A stretch of DNA of 35,027 nucleotides from Streptomyces sp. 8K308 (GCF_004348315.1 NZ_SMKC01000041.1:1-35027), one strand, 5' to 3'; positions 15,028 to 23,168 are shown, numbered from the stretch's first letter. Program-made: numbers and translations. Notes: generated by a model not told the origin, from the letters alone.

Positions 15028-15062
15028 ACTTGACTATCTCAAGTGCGCTTGACAAGCTCAAG
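15028..15062. promoter_or_regulatory. two tandem inverted repeats, candidate HxlR operator and promoter
   Basis: ACTTGACTATCTCAAGT (15028-15044) and CTTGACAAGCTCAAG (15048-15062) share the form CTTGA-N5-TCAAG with centres 19 bp apart, about two helix turns. On the minus strand TTGAGC and GATAGT, 17 bp apart, form a possible hxlR promoter inside the repeats. Paired dimer sites over a promoter fit autorepression. Confidence 0.6.
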
Positions 15063-15095
15063 TCTATCGCAAGGCCGAGCCGAGAGGGGGCCGCC

Positions 15096-16028
15096 ATGGC
15101 CGATGCCATCGAGGGTGCGCGGCCCTCCTGGGTCGACGACGGCCTGTTTCCGTTCGAGAGCCGCTTCGTCGATATCGACGGGCACAGCGTGCACTACGTC
15201 GACGAGGGGGCAGGTCCCACACTGCTGCTTCTGCACGGCAACCCGACCTGGTCGTTCCTCTGGCGCGACGTGATCCTTGCGCTGCGCGACGACTTCCGGT
15301 GCGTCGCCCTCGACTACCCGGGCTTCGGTCTGTCGACGCCGAGGCCCGGCTACCGTTACCTGCCCGAGGAGCACGCGGACGTCGTCACCGGATTCGTCGA
15401 CGCGCTCGGCCTCAACGGGGCCACTCTGGTCGCGCAGGACTGGGGCGGCCCGATCGGCCTGGCCGCCGTGCGGCGGCGGCCAGACGTCTTCGATCGGCTG
15501 GTGCTCGCGAACACCTGGGCCTGGCCGGTCAACGGCGTCCTCCACTTCGAGGCCTTCTCTCGCATCGCCGGCGGACTCCCGATCCGCTTCCTGGTCCGGC
15601 GGCTCAACCTCCTCGTCAACGCGTTCATCCCCACAGGCCACCGAAGGCGGAAGCCGACCGCAGCCGAGATGACCCACTACCGCCGAGCCCTGAACACCCC
15701 CGAGCGGCGCCAGGCCTCCGCCGTACTTCCCGGCCGGATCCTCGCCAGCCGGGACTTCTTCGCCGAGATCGAGGCCGGCCTTGCGGACCTCGCCCACCTG
15801 CCGACACTGATCGTGTGGGGTGACGCCGACATCGCCTTCCGTCCCCAGGAGCGCGAGCGTCTGGAAGCGGCCTTCCCCGAGCACGAGACCGTGATCGTCA
15901 AGGGCGCCGGCACCTACGTGGAGTCCGACGCGCCCGAGGAGTTCGTCGCCGCGATCCGCGACTGGGCGGCGCCGCGGCGCGGAGACGCGAGTCGTGCGGG
16001 TGGCAGTGCCCAGCACGACGCGCCGTAG
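15096..16028 (+). CDS. haloalkane dehalogenase-like alpha/beta hydrolase, catalytic His replaced
   Basis: A 310-residue protein close to haloalkane dehalogenases in sequence. Seen: LLHGNPTWSFLWR (oxyanion and halide-side Asn), AQDWGGPIG with Asp as nucleophile followed by Trp, and WGDADIAFRP with the acid Asp. The place of the catalytic His, usually GHxxxxDxPEE, reads GAGTYVESDAPEEF, with Thr instead of His. The protein may therefore be inactive as a dehalogenase, stop at the covalent ester, or have another function. The ATG at 15096 follows GAGAGGGGG; a longer in-frame start at 15030 would lie within the operator repeats. It is divergent from the HxlR regulator. The family call is firm, the activity doubtful. 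Confidence 0.85.
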   Translation: MADAIEGARPSWVDDGLFPFESRFVDIDGHSVHYVDEGAGPTLLLLHGNPTWSFLWRDVILALRDDFRCVALDYPGFGLSTPRPGYRYLPEEHADVVTGFVDALGLNGATLVAQDWGGPIGLAAVRRRPDVFDRLVLANTWAWPVNGVLHFEAFSRIAGGLPIRFLVRRLNLLVNAFIPTGHRRRKPTAAEMTHYRRALNTPERRQASAVLPGRILASRDFFAEIEAGLADLAHLPTLIVWGDADIAFRPQERERLEAAFPEHETVIVKGAGTYVESDAPEEFVAAIRDWAAPRRGDASRAGGSAQHDAP

Positions 16029-16094
16029 GCTCGGACAAGTCGAGGCCACATCGAGGGAAGGCTCGTCCGTGAGCTGAATGCCAGCCCCGACTCG

Positions 16095-16529
16095 TTACGG
16101 CCCGTGCCGCCCCATCGTCCGGAGCGGGTCACCGCCGGGCCCCCACCGGAACTCGATCCCCACTGAGGTCGCGCTCACCCCGGCACCGCTGGGCGGCAGG
16201 TCGAACGCATCGCGGAGCCAGCCGTCCATGGCCAGGGCGGCCACCTCCGCTCGGTAGTCCGCCAGCGGGTAGGAGAGTTCGTGGACCTCGATCAGCACCC
16301 CCGCGGGGCATCGCTCCGCCAGGAGCGGCCCGGACAGTTCCACCCCGGCCCCGAGCCAGGCCACGTCCCGCCAGTATGTTCCGGCGGGCACCGTGAGCCA
16401 CACCTGTCGGTGGACTCGCATGCCACGCTCGACCGGTTCGGGGGGCAGGTGCGCCCGCGCGCGCAGGTCGGCGGCTAGACCTCCCCTGCCGTCCGGGGCG
16501 CGGAAACGAAAGCGATGTGTACGGATCAC
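16095..16529 (-). CDS. hypothetical protein, paralogue of the preceding gene
   Basis: A 144-residue protein I do not recognise. Its second half (GVLIEVHELSYPLADYRAEV, AALAMDGWLRDAFDLP) lines up with the end of the 134-residue product of 16526-16930 (GHVAVTVERCDYRLTDYQPE, AAVAIAGWAAEHFGFP), so the two are diverged paralogues. Its ATG overlaps the stop of that gene by 4 nt (ATGA). It has no signal peptide or membrane segment. Its place downstream of the Rhs2 immunity region and of a broken barstar gene makes an immunity-like role possible but unproven. Confidence 0.7.
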   Translation of the reverse strand: MIRTHRFRFRAPDGRGGLAADLRARAHLPPEPVERGMRVHRQVWLTVPAGTYWRDVAWLGAGVELSGPLLAERCPAGVLIEVHELSYPLADYRAEVAALAMDGWLRDAFDLPPSGAGVSATSVGIEFRWGPGGDPLRTMGRHGP

Positions 16530-16930
16530 GCCGGCTTCTCGCCCAGGGCGATGTCGTACCTGTTGGTCTGCCGGTCGTGGATCTCGGTCGGCAGCGTGGG
16601 GAAACCGAAGTGCTCGGCGGCCCAGCCGGCGATGGCCACGGCGGCGGCCTCGGGCTGATAGTCGGTGAGCCGATAGTCACAGCGCTCGACGGTGACCGCC
16701 ACATGCCCCTCGCCCGTAACGGTGCCGATGGCGGGCGCGACATAACGCAGGCCCCTGGCGAGTTTTCGCCGGTCGTCATCCGTGGTGTTCGGATCCCGAA
16801 TATCGAGAAAAATCCTGTCTGTCATCTGAACGCCCGGCCCCGGTTCATCGGAGGTCCGACTCGTGCCGGTGAGCGTGACGAGAAGTCCCCAAGGGCCGGA
16901 GATATGGCGGTATTTGTAGGGTGTGGCCAT
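16526..16930 (-). CDS. hypothetical protein, first of a paralogous pair
   Basis: A 134-residue protein beginning MATPYKYRHISGPWGLLVTL. The middle reads RIFLDIRDPNTTDDDRRKLA and the end is shared with the next gene. I chose the ATG at 16930; the frame stays open 79 codons further upstream, but that part is antisense to, or out of frame with, an immunity-like fragment. An AGAGGA lies near the start. It is coupled to the next gene by an ATGA overlap. Function unknown; the twin small cytosolic proteins beside toxin relics could be orphan immunity proteins. Confidence 0.7.
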   Translation of the reverse strand: MATPYKYRHISGPWGLLVTLTGTSRTSDEPGPGVQMTDRIFLDIRDPNTTDDDRRKLARGLRYVAPAIGTVTGEGHVAVTVERCDYRLTDYQPEAAAVAIAGWAAEHFGFPTLPTEIHDRQTNRYDIALGEKPA

Positions 16931-16955
16931 GAAGAAATCCTCTGTCAGTCGAAAT

Positions 16956-17130
16956 TCAGCCTGCCAAAGACCGAGGCGCCGGCGGCACCATTTCACCTTC
17001 GGAGCACTGACGCCTCCAGCCCCTCGTCTCGACAAGGCCAAGGACCGCCTGCCAGTCCTCAACCGAGGTATCAGGGACGCGCGCGTCCGACAGCGCCCCC
17101 ACCAGATCAGCCGCACCGCCATGTGCACGC
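16956..17130 (-). pseudogene. fragment of an immunity-like small protein gene
   Basis: The minus strand reads a coding-looking stretch (AADLVGALSDARVPDTSVED, then WQAVLGLVETRGWRRQ) up to a stop at 16956. The pattern resembles small actinobacterial immunity-type proteins. A plausible start (HMA from GTG CAC ATG near 17123) is in another frame, which suggests a frameshift close to the N-terminus. Only about 55-60 residues remain. Fragment status is inferred. Confidence 0.4.
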
Positions 17131-17200
17131 CTCTTCGAAACAACGCAGCCCCGTTTCCCTTGGCCAAACATCTAGGGCCCCGGGAAACCGCCGTACCCCA

Positions 17201-17263
17201 TGATCAGGCTGTGGTGGCCGAGACTTCGCGGCGAAGCGCTCGGACGTTCTCCGTGGCGCAGAG
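17201..17263 (-). repeat. conserved tail element, second copy of 14245-14306
   Basis: Read on the minus strand it encodes LLCATENVRALRREVSATTA followed by TGA. The same DNA with one base missing recurs at 14245-14306. I do not recognise the protein. It lies just behind the barstar pseudogene and looks like the 3' end of a lost gene. Confidence 0.65.
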
Positions 17264-17295
17264 CAGGATCACGTTGAACGGGACCCCACACCCTC

Positions 17296-17671
17296 CTAGG
17301 CCGGCGCGTTGGCCCAGCTCTCGGTGGCCCTGGCGAGCACCCTGAAGAACGCCTCCCGGTCCTCGGGCGTCTCCGAGAGCACGTCCTCCGACCGTGAGAC
17401 CACGACGAGATAGCGCTCCGCCTGCAACCGGTTGAGATCCCGCAGGCAGTCGCTGAGGGCGTCCCAGTTCCAGCCGAAGTAGCTGGGCAGTCTCAGGTGT
17501 TCCCAGAACTGGGTGAACACGCCGTCCAGGTCGCCCATCGACTCCATGTCCAGGCGCGCCACGTAGAGGTGCCGGTCGGTGAGAGGGAATCCGTGACCCG
17601 CGCCTGCTCCTCGGCCCCCACGACGTACAGTCGAGGACGAGGGGCGGTCCACCAGGATCGTCGGTGGTCAT
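17296..17671 (-). pseudogene. barstar-family RNase inhibitor gene broken by two frameshifts
   Basis: Three reading frames together give one barstar-like protein. MTTDDPGGPPLVLDCT begins at the ATG at 17671. VVGAEEQARVTDSL continues in a second frame. TDRHLYVARLDMESMGDLDG and the barstar core (FWEHLRLPSYFGWNWDALSD) lie in the third, ending at the TAG at 17296. One base appears lost at each of two points, near 17626 and near 17583. Barstar proteins bind and block barnase-type RNases. A shorter product from the GTG at 17652 would carry a wrong N-terminus but an intact core, so some activity is not ruled out. No barnase gene is seen in the window, so this looks like an orphan immunity gene in decay. 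Confidence 0.75.
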
Positions 17672-17747
17672 CGTCACGGCCAGCTCGGCTGGGACACCGG
17701 GGCTCGAACTGGCCGCACACGGCTTGTGGTCTTTCACCGGCGTGACC

Positions 17748-18236
17748 TCACTCTTCGAAGGTCGGCCGCAGCCACACTTCGGTCAGGCGGGAACCGGTGA
17801 TACCGAGGGCCACCCCCTGTGCGATCCGTACGCATCGCTCCGACTCGTCGGGGATGGGGGACACCCGGACCAACTGGTTGGCCGGGTCGTACCGGGTGAG
17901 CCACGCGTCGCCGGGGAGGGGCACGGACACTCCCGGCAGAAGCGCTTCGTCCGACCGCACGGACACCTGCCCGGGAATGCACTCAGGCTCGGTCAGGTCC
18001 GTCGTGGACCAGCCGCCCATCGGGTGGTACCCCCAGGCGAAGAGCACCCGCCCGTGCTCCACACCCACCTCGAGTTGCAGCGTGTCGATCACCAGGCTGG
18101 TGACCCCCTGGTCCCCGATCTCCTCGGCCAGTCTGGACCTGTCCACCACCTGGTACATGAAGCTGTGTTCGGACCTGATGTAGCTCAGCTGTCCTTGGAG
18201 CGCGACGCCAGGGTTGACCGAGAAGCTCAGAGTCAT
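17748..18236 (-). CDS. candidate immunity protein of Rhs2
   Basis: A 162-residue soluble protein of unknown family, starting MTLSFSVNPGVALQG and ending GSRLTEVWLRPTFEE. It has no signal peptide or membrane segment, is rather acidic and appears beta-rich (LVIDTLQLEVGVEHGRVLFA). The ATG at 18236 overlaps the rhs2 stop by 4 nt (ATGA), so it is made with the toxin. This is the classical position of the cognate immunity gene. The partner would be the C-terminal 116 residues of Rhs2. I have no motif for its fold; the call rests on context. Confidence 0.75.
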   Translation of the reverse strand: MTLSFSVNPGVALQGQLSYIRSEHSFMYQVVDRSRLAEEIGDQGVTSLVIDTLQLEVGVEHGRVLFAWGYHPMGGWSTTDLTEPECIPGQVSVRSDEALLPGVSVPLPGDAWLTRYDPANQLVRVSPIPDESERCVRIAQGVALGITGSRLTEVWLRPTFEE

Positions 18237-21200
18237 CGTGTCCCCACGAAGTTGAAGTGCAGGATTGTGTTGCTGTTCGTGTCGATCACCAGCTCCCATG
18301 TTCCAGGGCTGCCGTTGAACGCGCCGGGAGTATCCCATCGGAGGGCCCCGGAGGCGCCGCGAGGGTCGAGTGCGGGGCGGCTGCCCTGCATGATTTCCCG
18401 GATCAGAATCGTCGAGTCCATGAAGGGGCGCGACCGGGAGACGTAGCGGCCGCCGTCGGGCCTGGGTACTGGCCGGTCCGCCATGTCGTTGAGGTGGTTC
18501 TGTACGGTCCGCGTCATGGTCAGGTTGTCCGGATCGATCCGCCCGATCATGTCGTCGATGGCGTCCCCGGCCTGGTAGGGAGACAGTCCGAGTGGGTCAT
18601 CCCAGGTCAGGGGGTTGTGCACGTAGGCGACGGGGTTCGGCGTCGGGCGCAGGCCCAGGGGGTCCGGTGACGCGTAGCGGGCGGTCTCCGGGTCGTAGTA
18701 GCGATGATGGTTGTAGTGGAGGCCGGTCTCGGGGTCGTGGTACTGACCGGGAAACCGGAGCGGAGTGTATGCCCGGGCGTCCGCGCGCCAGACGCTCAGC
18801 CCCCAGAGGGTTCGGCGGACGTGCCATGCCACGTTGCCGTCCTCGCCGACCAGTTCCGTGGGGCTGCCAACGAGGTCGGTGACGATGGCGAAGAACCGGC
18901 TGTCGATGGTCTCCTGCGTCGTCGCGTCGGTGATGCGCTCGGCCTGTGAGACGGGAGCCAGCCCGTCGTGCTCCCAGGTGAGTGTGACGGGGTTCGGCGC
19001 GTTGGACGAGACGGTGGTCTGCTCGGCGAGCATGACCCCGTCCCAGACGAAGCTGGTCTCCTCCACCACGGTCGTGCCGTCCTCACCGAGGCGCTGCTTG
19101 GCGATCCTGCGGCCGAGCGGGTCGTAGCGGTAGCGCCACACGGTGCCGTCGGGAGTGGTGACGGAGGTGAGTCGGTCCTCGGCGTCCCACGAATAACGCC
19201 AGAGGTCTGGCTTCTTGGAGAGGCGAGTCCTGCGCTTGACGGTGATTCGGCCGGCGCTGTCGTACTCGTAGCGCACGCCACCGGCTGCCAAGAGCCGTGT
19301 GCCCTCGATGGTTCGGGCACCAGTGGCTTCCTGGGCGGGGTGTTGTGAGGACCAGGTGGCGTGGCTCTGGTTACCCGCCGTGTCGTACGCGTAAGACTCT
19401 GTCCAGTCGCGCGCGTTCACCCCCGTGACACGCCCACTGGCGTCCAGCGCGAAAGTGGAATCGCCCGTGCTGGAGTCCTGGAGAGCGGTGACGTAGCCGT
19501 CGGCTCGGTAGGTCCAGGTTCGGGTCACCAGCGGCTGCTCGCCGCCCCCTGCGAGCTTCTGATGCGCGAGGCGTCCGACGGGGTCCCACGCGTTGTCCAG
19601 CGTGAAGGCATCTTCCAGCGCGCGGGTGGTCTCGCGCCCCACCCCGTCGTGGGTGGAGAGCAACACGTGCCCGGAGACATCGAGGGCCACCCGCCGTCCC
19701 GCGGCGTCATAGTCGTAGGACGTACGGCTCGCGCCCGGCGTGGTCCGGGAGAGGCGTCGGCCGGCCGCGTCGAGTTCCAGGGAAAGCGTCCTGCCGTTGA
19801 TCGTCTCCGTGAGTACACGTCCCGCGAGGTCGCGTTCCCATCGCACCTCGCAATCCGGGCCTGAGGCGTGGAGCAGCCGTCCCAACGGGTCGTAGGCATA
19901 CGCGAGGCTGTGGCCATCGAAGTGCTTGGCGATGAGCCTGCCCATCGAGTCATGTTCGTAGGTGATCGTCTGGCCCAGTGGATTGGTCAGTGCAGCCAGT
20001 CGACCCACGGCGTCCCTGGCATAGCCGATGCGACGTCCGTCGAAGTCGGTCTCGGCAATCAACCGGCCGGCCGCGTCGTAGTCGTACTTCCAGGTCAGTC
20101 CTTGCGGATTGGTGACGCGGACGAGACGGAGCGCCGCGTCGTGCTCGAACTCGTAACGGACCCCGTCCGCCTCGGTGCGGGCCGCAAGCGCGTCGAAGTG
20201 GGTGTACTCATACTCGACGACAGCACCTGCCGCGTTGGTGTGTCGGACGCAGTTGCCCTCGCCGTCGTACTCCCAGGCCTGCTCCGCACCCGTGGCGTCA
20301 ACTAGCCGCGTCATCTGGCCGTCTACGGCCCACCACAAGCGCGTCTCGGCTCCCAGCGAATCGGTGATCCGATCAGGGCGGCCGAAGGAGTCGTAGCAAC
20401 GGGTGGCCGTGTTGCCCAGCGGATCCGTCAGTTCGGTGGGGAGCCCGGCGGCGTTGCAGCGGATTCGGGTGGTCGCGCCGAGCGGGTCCGTCACCGACGT
20501 GACGCCACCGAAGTCGTCGTGGGTGTACCGGGTGGTGGCCCCGAGCGGATCGGTGACGGCGACACAGTTGCCTCGTTGGTCGTACTCGCGGAGCCACGTT
20601 GTCTCGTCGGGAAGAGTGATGGAGACCGGAAGAGCGAGGTCGTTGTACTCGTAACAGGTGGAGGTGCCGTCGGGGAGCTGCACGACGAGCGGTTGGCCGT
20701 CGGTGTTGCGACTCACTCGCGTGGTGTGGCCGAGGGCATCGATCTCGGTGACGGTGTGGTGGTCGGCGTCGTACTCGGTGCGGGTGATGTTGCCGAGGGG
20801 GTCGATCTCGGCGATGACGTCGTGGCGGGCGTCGATGACGTGACGGGTCGTCTCGCCCTGGGCGGTGGTGAGGGTGGTGACGCGGGCGCCAGGCCAGTCG
20901 GGGTGGGTGCCGTCGTAGGCGAGGGTGAGGGTGAGGTGGCCCGCCTCGCCGCCCTCGGCGACGCAGCGGTCCTGGTCGTCGTAGCGGTAGCCGTAGCGGC
21001 GGTCGTTGGTGTCGGTCCAGGAGGTGACGCGCAGCCGGTGGTCGTAGCTGAACCGGAGCGGCTGGCCGGTTGGGTTGAGGACAGCGGTGAGGTTGCCGTC
21101 GGTGTAGGTATAGCGGCGGATGACCGTGTCGCTCAGGGCGAGGGTGGTGACGCGGCCGGCCTCGGTGGTGAGGGTGAGGTGGTAGCCGCCGGAGTGGCGG

Positions 21201-22726
21201 ATGGCGGTGGGGGCGCCGTCGGGGGTGTAGTCGATGTCGACGCGGTTGCCGTTGCGGTCGGATATCCCCAGGATCCGGCAGTCGCCGTCCTCGTCAGCGT
21301 GGCGGAAGTGGCGGGTGTGGCGGGTGATCGGGTCGGTGAGCGTGTACCCGCCGTCCTCCTGCCGGGTGAGGGGCCAGCGGGGGCCGGTCTCGGGCAGCAC
21401 GGCCGTGCCCGGCTGTTCGGGGTGGGGGTAGGCGAGAATCATGCCGTCCTCGGCGAGGAACACCACGCCCTGCTCGTCGACTTCGAGGCGCTGGTCGAGG
21501 GTGGAGGACCAGGAGGGGCCGAACCAGCGGCCGGCGAAGTACCCGGACTGGACCCGGCGGGTGAAGGCGAAGGGCAGCGTGCCGGGCAGCGTGACATCGG
21601 TTTGCGGCAGGAACATGTGGCCGGTGGCCAGGTCGACCGGGTCGGTCCCGCCGCTGCGGATCATGTTGCGGGCGCGGGCGTAGGCGGACTGCATCCCGTC
21701 CGCGATCAACGTCCGGCCCCGGGTCGCGAGACCGCGTAGCCCGGCGGCCATGCCGCGCAGGCCGCCGCGCGCCAGGGCCGCCACTCCGCCGGCGAGGCCG
21801 CCGAGGGTGGTGAGGCCTTTCATGCCGGGGATGCAGTCGAGGGCGGCGAAGGCGACGTCCCAGAGGGAGGCTCGGCCGTTGGCGTAGTCGTAGAGGGTGT
21901 CGGCGAGGACGACGAGGGCGGCGGCGAGGACGACCCAGGCGAGGGGGCCGCCGATGATCATGACGACGATGCCGAGGACGGCGACGACGACCTTGCATAT
22001 CTCGACGATGGTGTCCCAGTTCTCGGACACCCAGTGGATGGCGTCCTCCCACCAACGACGGTTCTGGATGCCGGCGTCCGAGGCGGCGTCGATCTCGGAG
22101 GCGCAGGTGCGGGCGGCCTCCTCGCGCATCTCCTTGGCGTCCTGGGCGAGTTGGCGGGCGGCGGAGAGGGCCTCCTCGGCGCCGTCGACGCGGGACTGGG
22201 CGGAGGACGCGGCCTCGTTGGCGGCGGTCGCGTCGCGGGTGGCGGCCCGTACCTCCGCCTCGGACGGCGGTTCGACGCCCTCCCGCTCGCCCTCGCGTTC
22301 CAGCCGGTCGGCCTCCTCGCCGGCCCGCGACACCCAGTCCTGCGCGTCCGTCAACGCCGCCTGGGCTGAGGAGAGATCGGCCTGCGCGGCGATGGCGCGG
22401 TCCAACGCACGGTCCGCCATGCCCTGCGCCGTCTCCAACGTCGGCCAGTAGGTCGCCAGGGCTTGGGCGGCCATGTCGTAGGAGGTCTGGAGCTTCTGGA
22501 GGTTGCCGGGGACGCCGTCGAACTCGGAGCGGAAGGCTTCGGCGGAGAGGCCGGCCCAGTCGAGGACGGCGCGGTCCTCGGCCATGCCACGGATGCGGCC
22601 CAGCGCCTCGCCCACGTCGTCCGCGAAGGTCTGGAGGTCGTCGGCGAGTTCCCGTACTTCGTCCGGGTTGCCGGGCGTTGGGTCCCGGTCCATGTCGACC
22701 GGCGACCAGTCAGACGGACGTGCCAT
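18233..22726 (-). CDS. Rhs2: Rhs-repeat polymorphic toxin with T7SS-type N-terminus
   Basis: A 1497-residue paralogue of Rhs1. Residues 1 to about 311 are nearly the same (WXG100-like region, coiled coil, hydrophobic 241-277). From there the shell diverges: DUF6531-type entry at TDPVDLATGHMF, YD repeats, and the core RFPGQYHDPETGLHYNHHRY with DPLGLS. The tip is the last 116 residues, starting SPYQAGDAID. It has a histidine-containing TRTVQNHLND, SRPFMDSTILIREIM, and GTWELVID followed by TILHFNFV. This is a recurrent toxin-tip pattern that I suspect, without proof, to be a nuclease of the BECR type. The ATG at 22726 matches the Rhs1 start and follows GGGGGGAAAG. The 162-residue gene overlaps its stop. 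Confidence 0.9.
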   Translation of the reverse strand: MARPSDWSPVDMDRDPTPGNPDEVRELADDLQTFADDVGEALGRIRGMAEDRAVLDWAGLSAEAFRSEFDGVPGNLQKLQTSYDMAAQALATYWPTLETAQGMADRALDRAIAAQADLSSAQAALTDAQDWVSRAGEEADRLEREGEREGVEPPSEAEVRAATRDATAANEAASSAQSRVDGAEEALSAARQLAQDAKEMREEAARTCASEIDAASDAGIQNRRWWEDAIHWVSENWDTIVEICKVVVAVLGIVVMIIGGPLAWVVLAAALVVLADTLYDYANGRASLWDVAFAALDCIPGMKGLTTLGGLAGGVAALARGGLRGMAAGLRGLATRGRTLIADGMQSAYARARNMIRSGGTDPVDLATGHMFLPQTDVTLPGTLPFAFTRRVQSGYFAGRWFGPSWSSTLDQRLEVDEQGVVFLAEDGMILAYPHPEQPGTAVLPETGPRWPLTRQEDGGYTLTDPITRHTRHFRHADEDGDCRILGISDRNGNRVDIDYTPDGAPTAIRHSGGYHLTLTTEAGRVTTLALSDTVIRRYTYTDGNLTAVLNPTGQPLRFSYDHRLRVTSWTDTNDRRYGYRYDDQDRCVAEGGEAGHLTLTLAYDGTHPDWPGARVTTLTTAQGETTRHVIDARHDVIAEIDPLGNITRTEYDADHHTVTEIDALGHTTRVSRNTDGQPLVVQLPDGTSTCYEYNDLALPVSITLPDETTWLREYDQRGNCVAVTDPLGATTRYTHDDFGGVTSVTDPLGATTRIRCNAAGLPTELTDPLGNTATRCYDSFGRPDRITDSLGAETRLWWAVDGQMTRLVDATGAEQAWEYDGEGNCVRHTNAAGAVVEYEYTHFDALAARTEADGVRYEFEHDAALRLVRVTNPQGLTWKYDYDAAGRLIAETDFDGRRIGYARDAVGRLAALTNPLGQTITYEHDSMGRLIAKHFDGHSLAYAYDPLGRLLHASGPDCEVRWERDLAGRVLTETINGRTLSLELDAAGRRLSRTTPGASRTSYDYDAAGRRVALDVSGHVLLSTHDGVGRETTRALEDAFTLDNAWDPVGRLAHQKLAGGGEQPLVTRTWTYRADGYVTALQDSSTGDSTFALDASGRVTGVNARDWTESYAYDTAGNQSHATWSSQHPAQEATGARTIEGTRLLAAGGVRYEYDSAGRITVKRRTRLSKKPDLWRYSWDAEDRLTSVTTPDGTVWRYRYDPLGRRIAKQRLGEDGTTVVEETSFVWDGVMLAEQTTVSSNAPNPVTLTWEHDGLAPVSQAERITDATTQETIDSRFFAIVTDLVGSPTELVGEDGNVAWHVRRTLWGLSVWRADARAYTPLRFPGQYHDPETGLHYNHHRYYDPETARYASPDPLGLRPTPNPVAYVHNPLTWDDPLGLSPYQAGDAIDDMIGRIDPDNLTMTRTVQNHLNDMADRPVPRPDGGRYVSRSRPFMDSTILIREIMQGSRPALDPRGASGALRWDTPGAFNGSPGTWELVIDTNSNTILHFNFVGTR
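21791..22470. repeat. copy 2 of near-identical Rhs N-terminal repeat (pairs with 10448-11128)
   Basis: Direct repeat of the DNA encoding the Rhs1 N-terminus, arranged as two near-identical blocks around a diverged patch. Recombination between the copies would remove about 11.3 kb and fuse the Rhs1 tip to the Rhs2 promoter and N-terminus. Confidence 0.85.
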
Positions 22727-22805
22727 GATCTTTCCCCCCGTGGTGATCAAGTGACGCGCTGTGCTGACTGTACGGTAAACGGCGGGCCAAGGTCGGCTCA
22801 ACAGA
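22727..22805 (-). promoter_or_regulatory. rhs2 promoter/leader block conserved with rhs1
   Basis: It holds the same 20-bp element as the rhs1 leader (minus strand of 22766-22785), again 39 nt from the start codon, plus the shared ribosome-site leader. The bases between the two parts differ from rhs1. Presumed promoter with TACAGT as -10. Confidence 0.5.
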
Positions 22806-23021
22806 TCAGTCGACGGCTCTGAGTTGGTCGAGCGGTGTTTGCCACTCGTGGCCGCCGCCGATGGGGCGGAGGAACGCGGTCTGGCGCACGATCCGGTCGG
22901 TGTCGCGGTCGCGCTCGATCAGGCCCGCCATCAGTCGCCCTCGGCGGCCTTGCCCGTCCTCGACCAGCGCGCCCGAGGGGAAGGGGAGTTCGGTGGCCCA
23001 TTCGGCCTTGGGCACGTTCAC
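22806..23021 (-). CDS. 71-residue hypothetical protein
   Basis: A small protein: LPFPSGALVEDGQGRRGRLM, then FLRPIGGGHEWQTPLDQLRA. The pattern (a value, a refolded beta strand, then a W-x-x-x-PxxLRxA ending) is that of small beta-barrel-like proteins seen near Scr1-type XRE genes in Streptomyces; function unknown. The GTG at 23021 overlaps the stop of the 44-residue gene (GTGA). Its final codons and 3' flank match the end of the serine hydrolase upstream of rhs1. It lies just upstream of rhs2 on the same strand. Confidence 0.7.
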   Translation of the reverse strand: MNVPKAEWATELPFPSGALVEDGQGRRGRLMAGLIERDRDTDRIVRQTAFLRPIGGGHEWQTPLDQLRAVD

Positions 23022-23152
23022 CTGACCACCCTCCGACCGTAGATCAGCGCGTCGCAGGAGGGGCAACGCAGGCCCTCGGGGGACTGCTTCATGTTCCGGA
23101 GGGAACCGGGGTGCGGGCAGCGGACGGGTGGTGCGGGGGGTTGAGGCTGCAT
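23018..23152 (-). CDS. 44-residue zinc-ribbon-like small protein
   Basis: It starts MQPQPPAPPVRCPHPGS and contains CPSCDALIYGRRVV near the C-terminus. An early CPH and the later CPSC could form a zinc site. The ATG at 23152 heads a two-gene cassette with the 71-residue protein (4-nt overlap). It is divergent from the XRE gene, with a perfect palindrome between them. Such very small genes near XRE/DUF397 pairs are common in streptomycetes. Function unknown. Confidence 0.6.
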   Translation of the reverse strand: MQPQPPAPPVRCPHPGSLRNMKQSPEGLRCPSCDALIYGRRVVR

Positions 23153-23168
23153 GGACGTGTGTTCTCTC

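Noticed and set aside
8000..21000. Periodic repeats within the rhs genes as a CRISPR or tandem DNA array.
   Set aside because: They encode degenerate YD repeats of about 20 residues and have no constant repeat/spacer structure.
22727..22801. Earlier in-frame start of rhs2 at 22801.
   Set aside because: The extra 25 residues cover the conserved promoter and ribosome site; the ATG at 22726 matches the rhs1 start.
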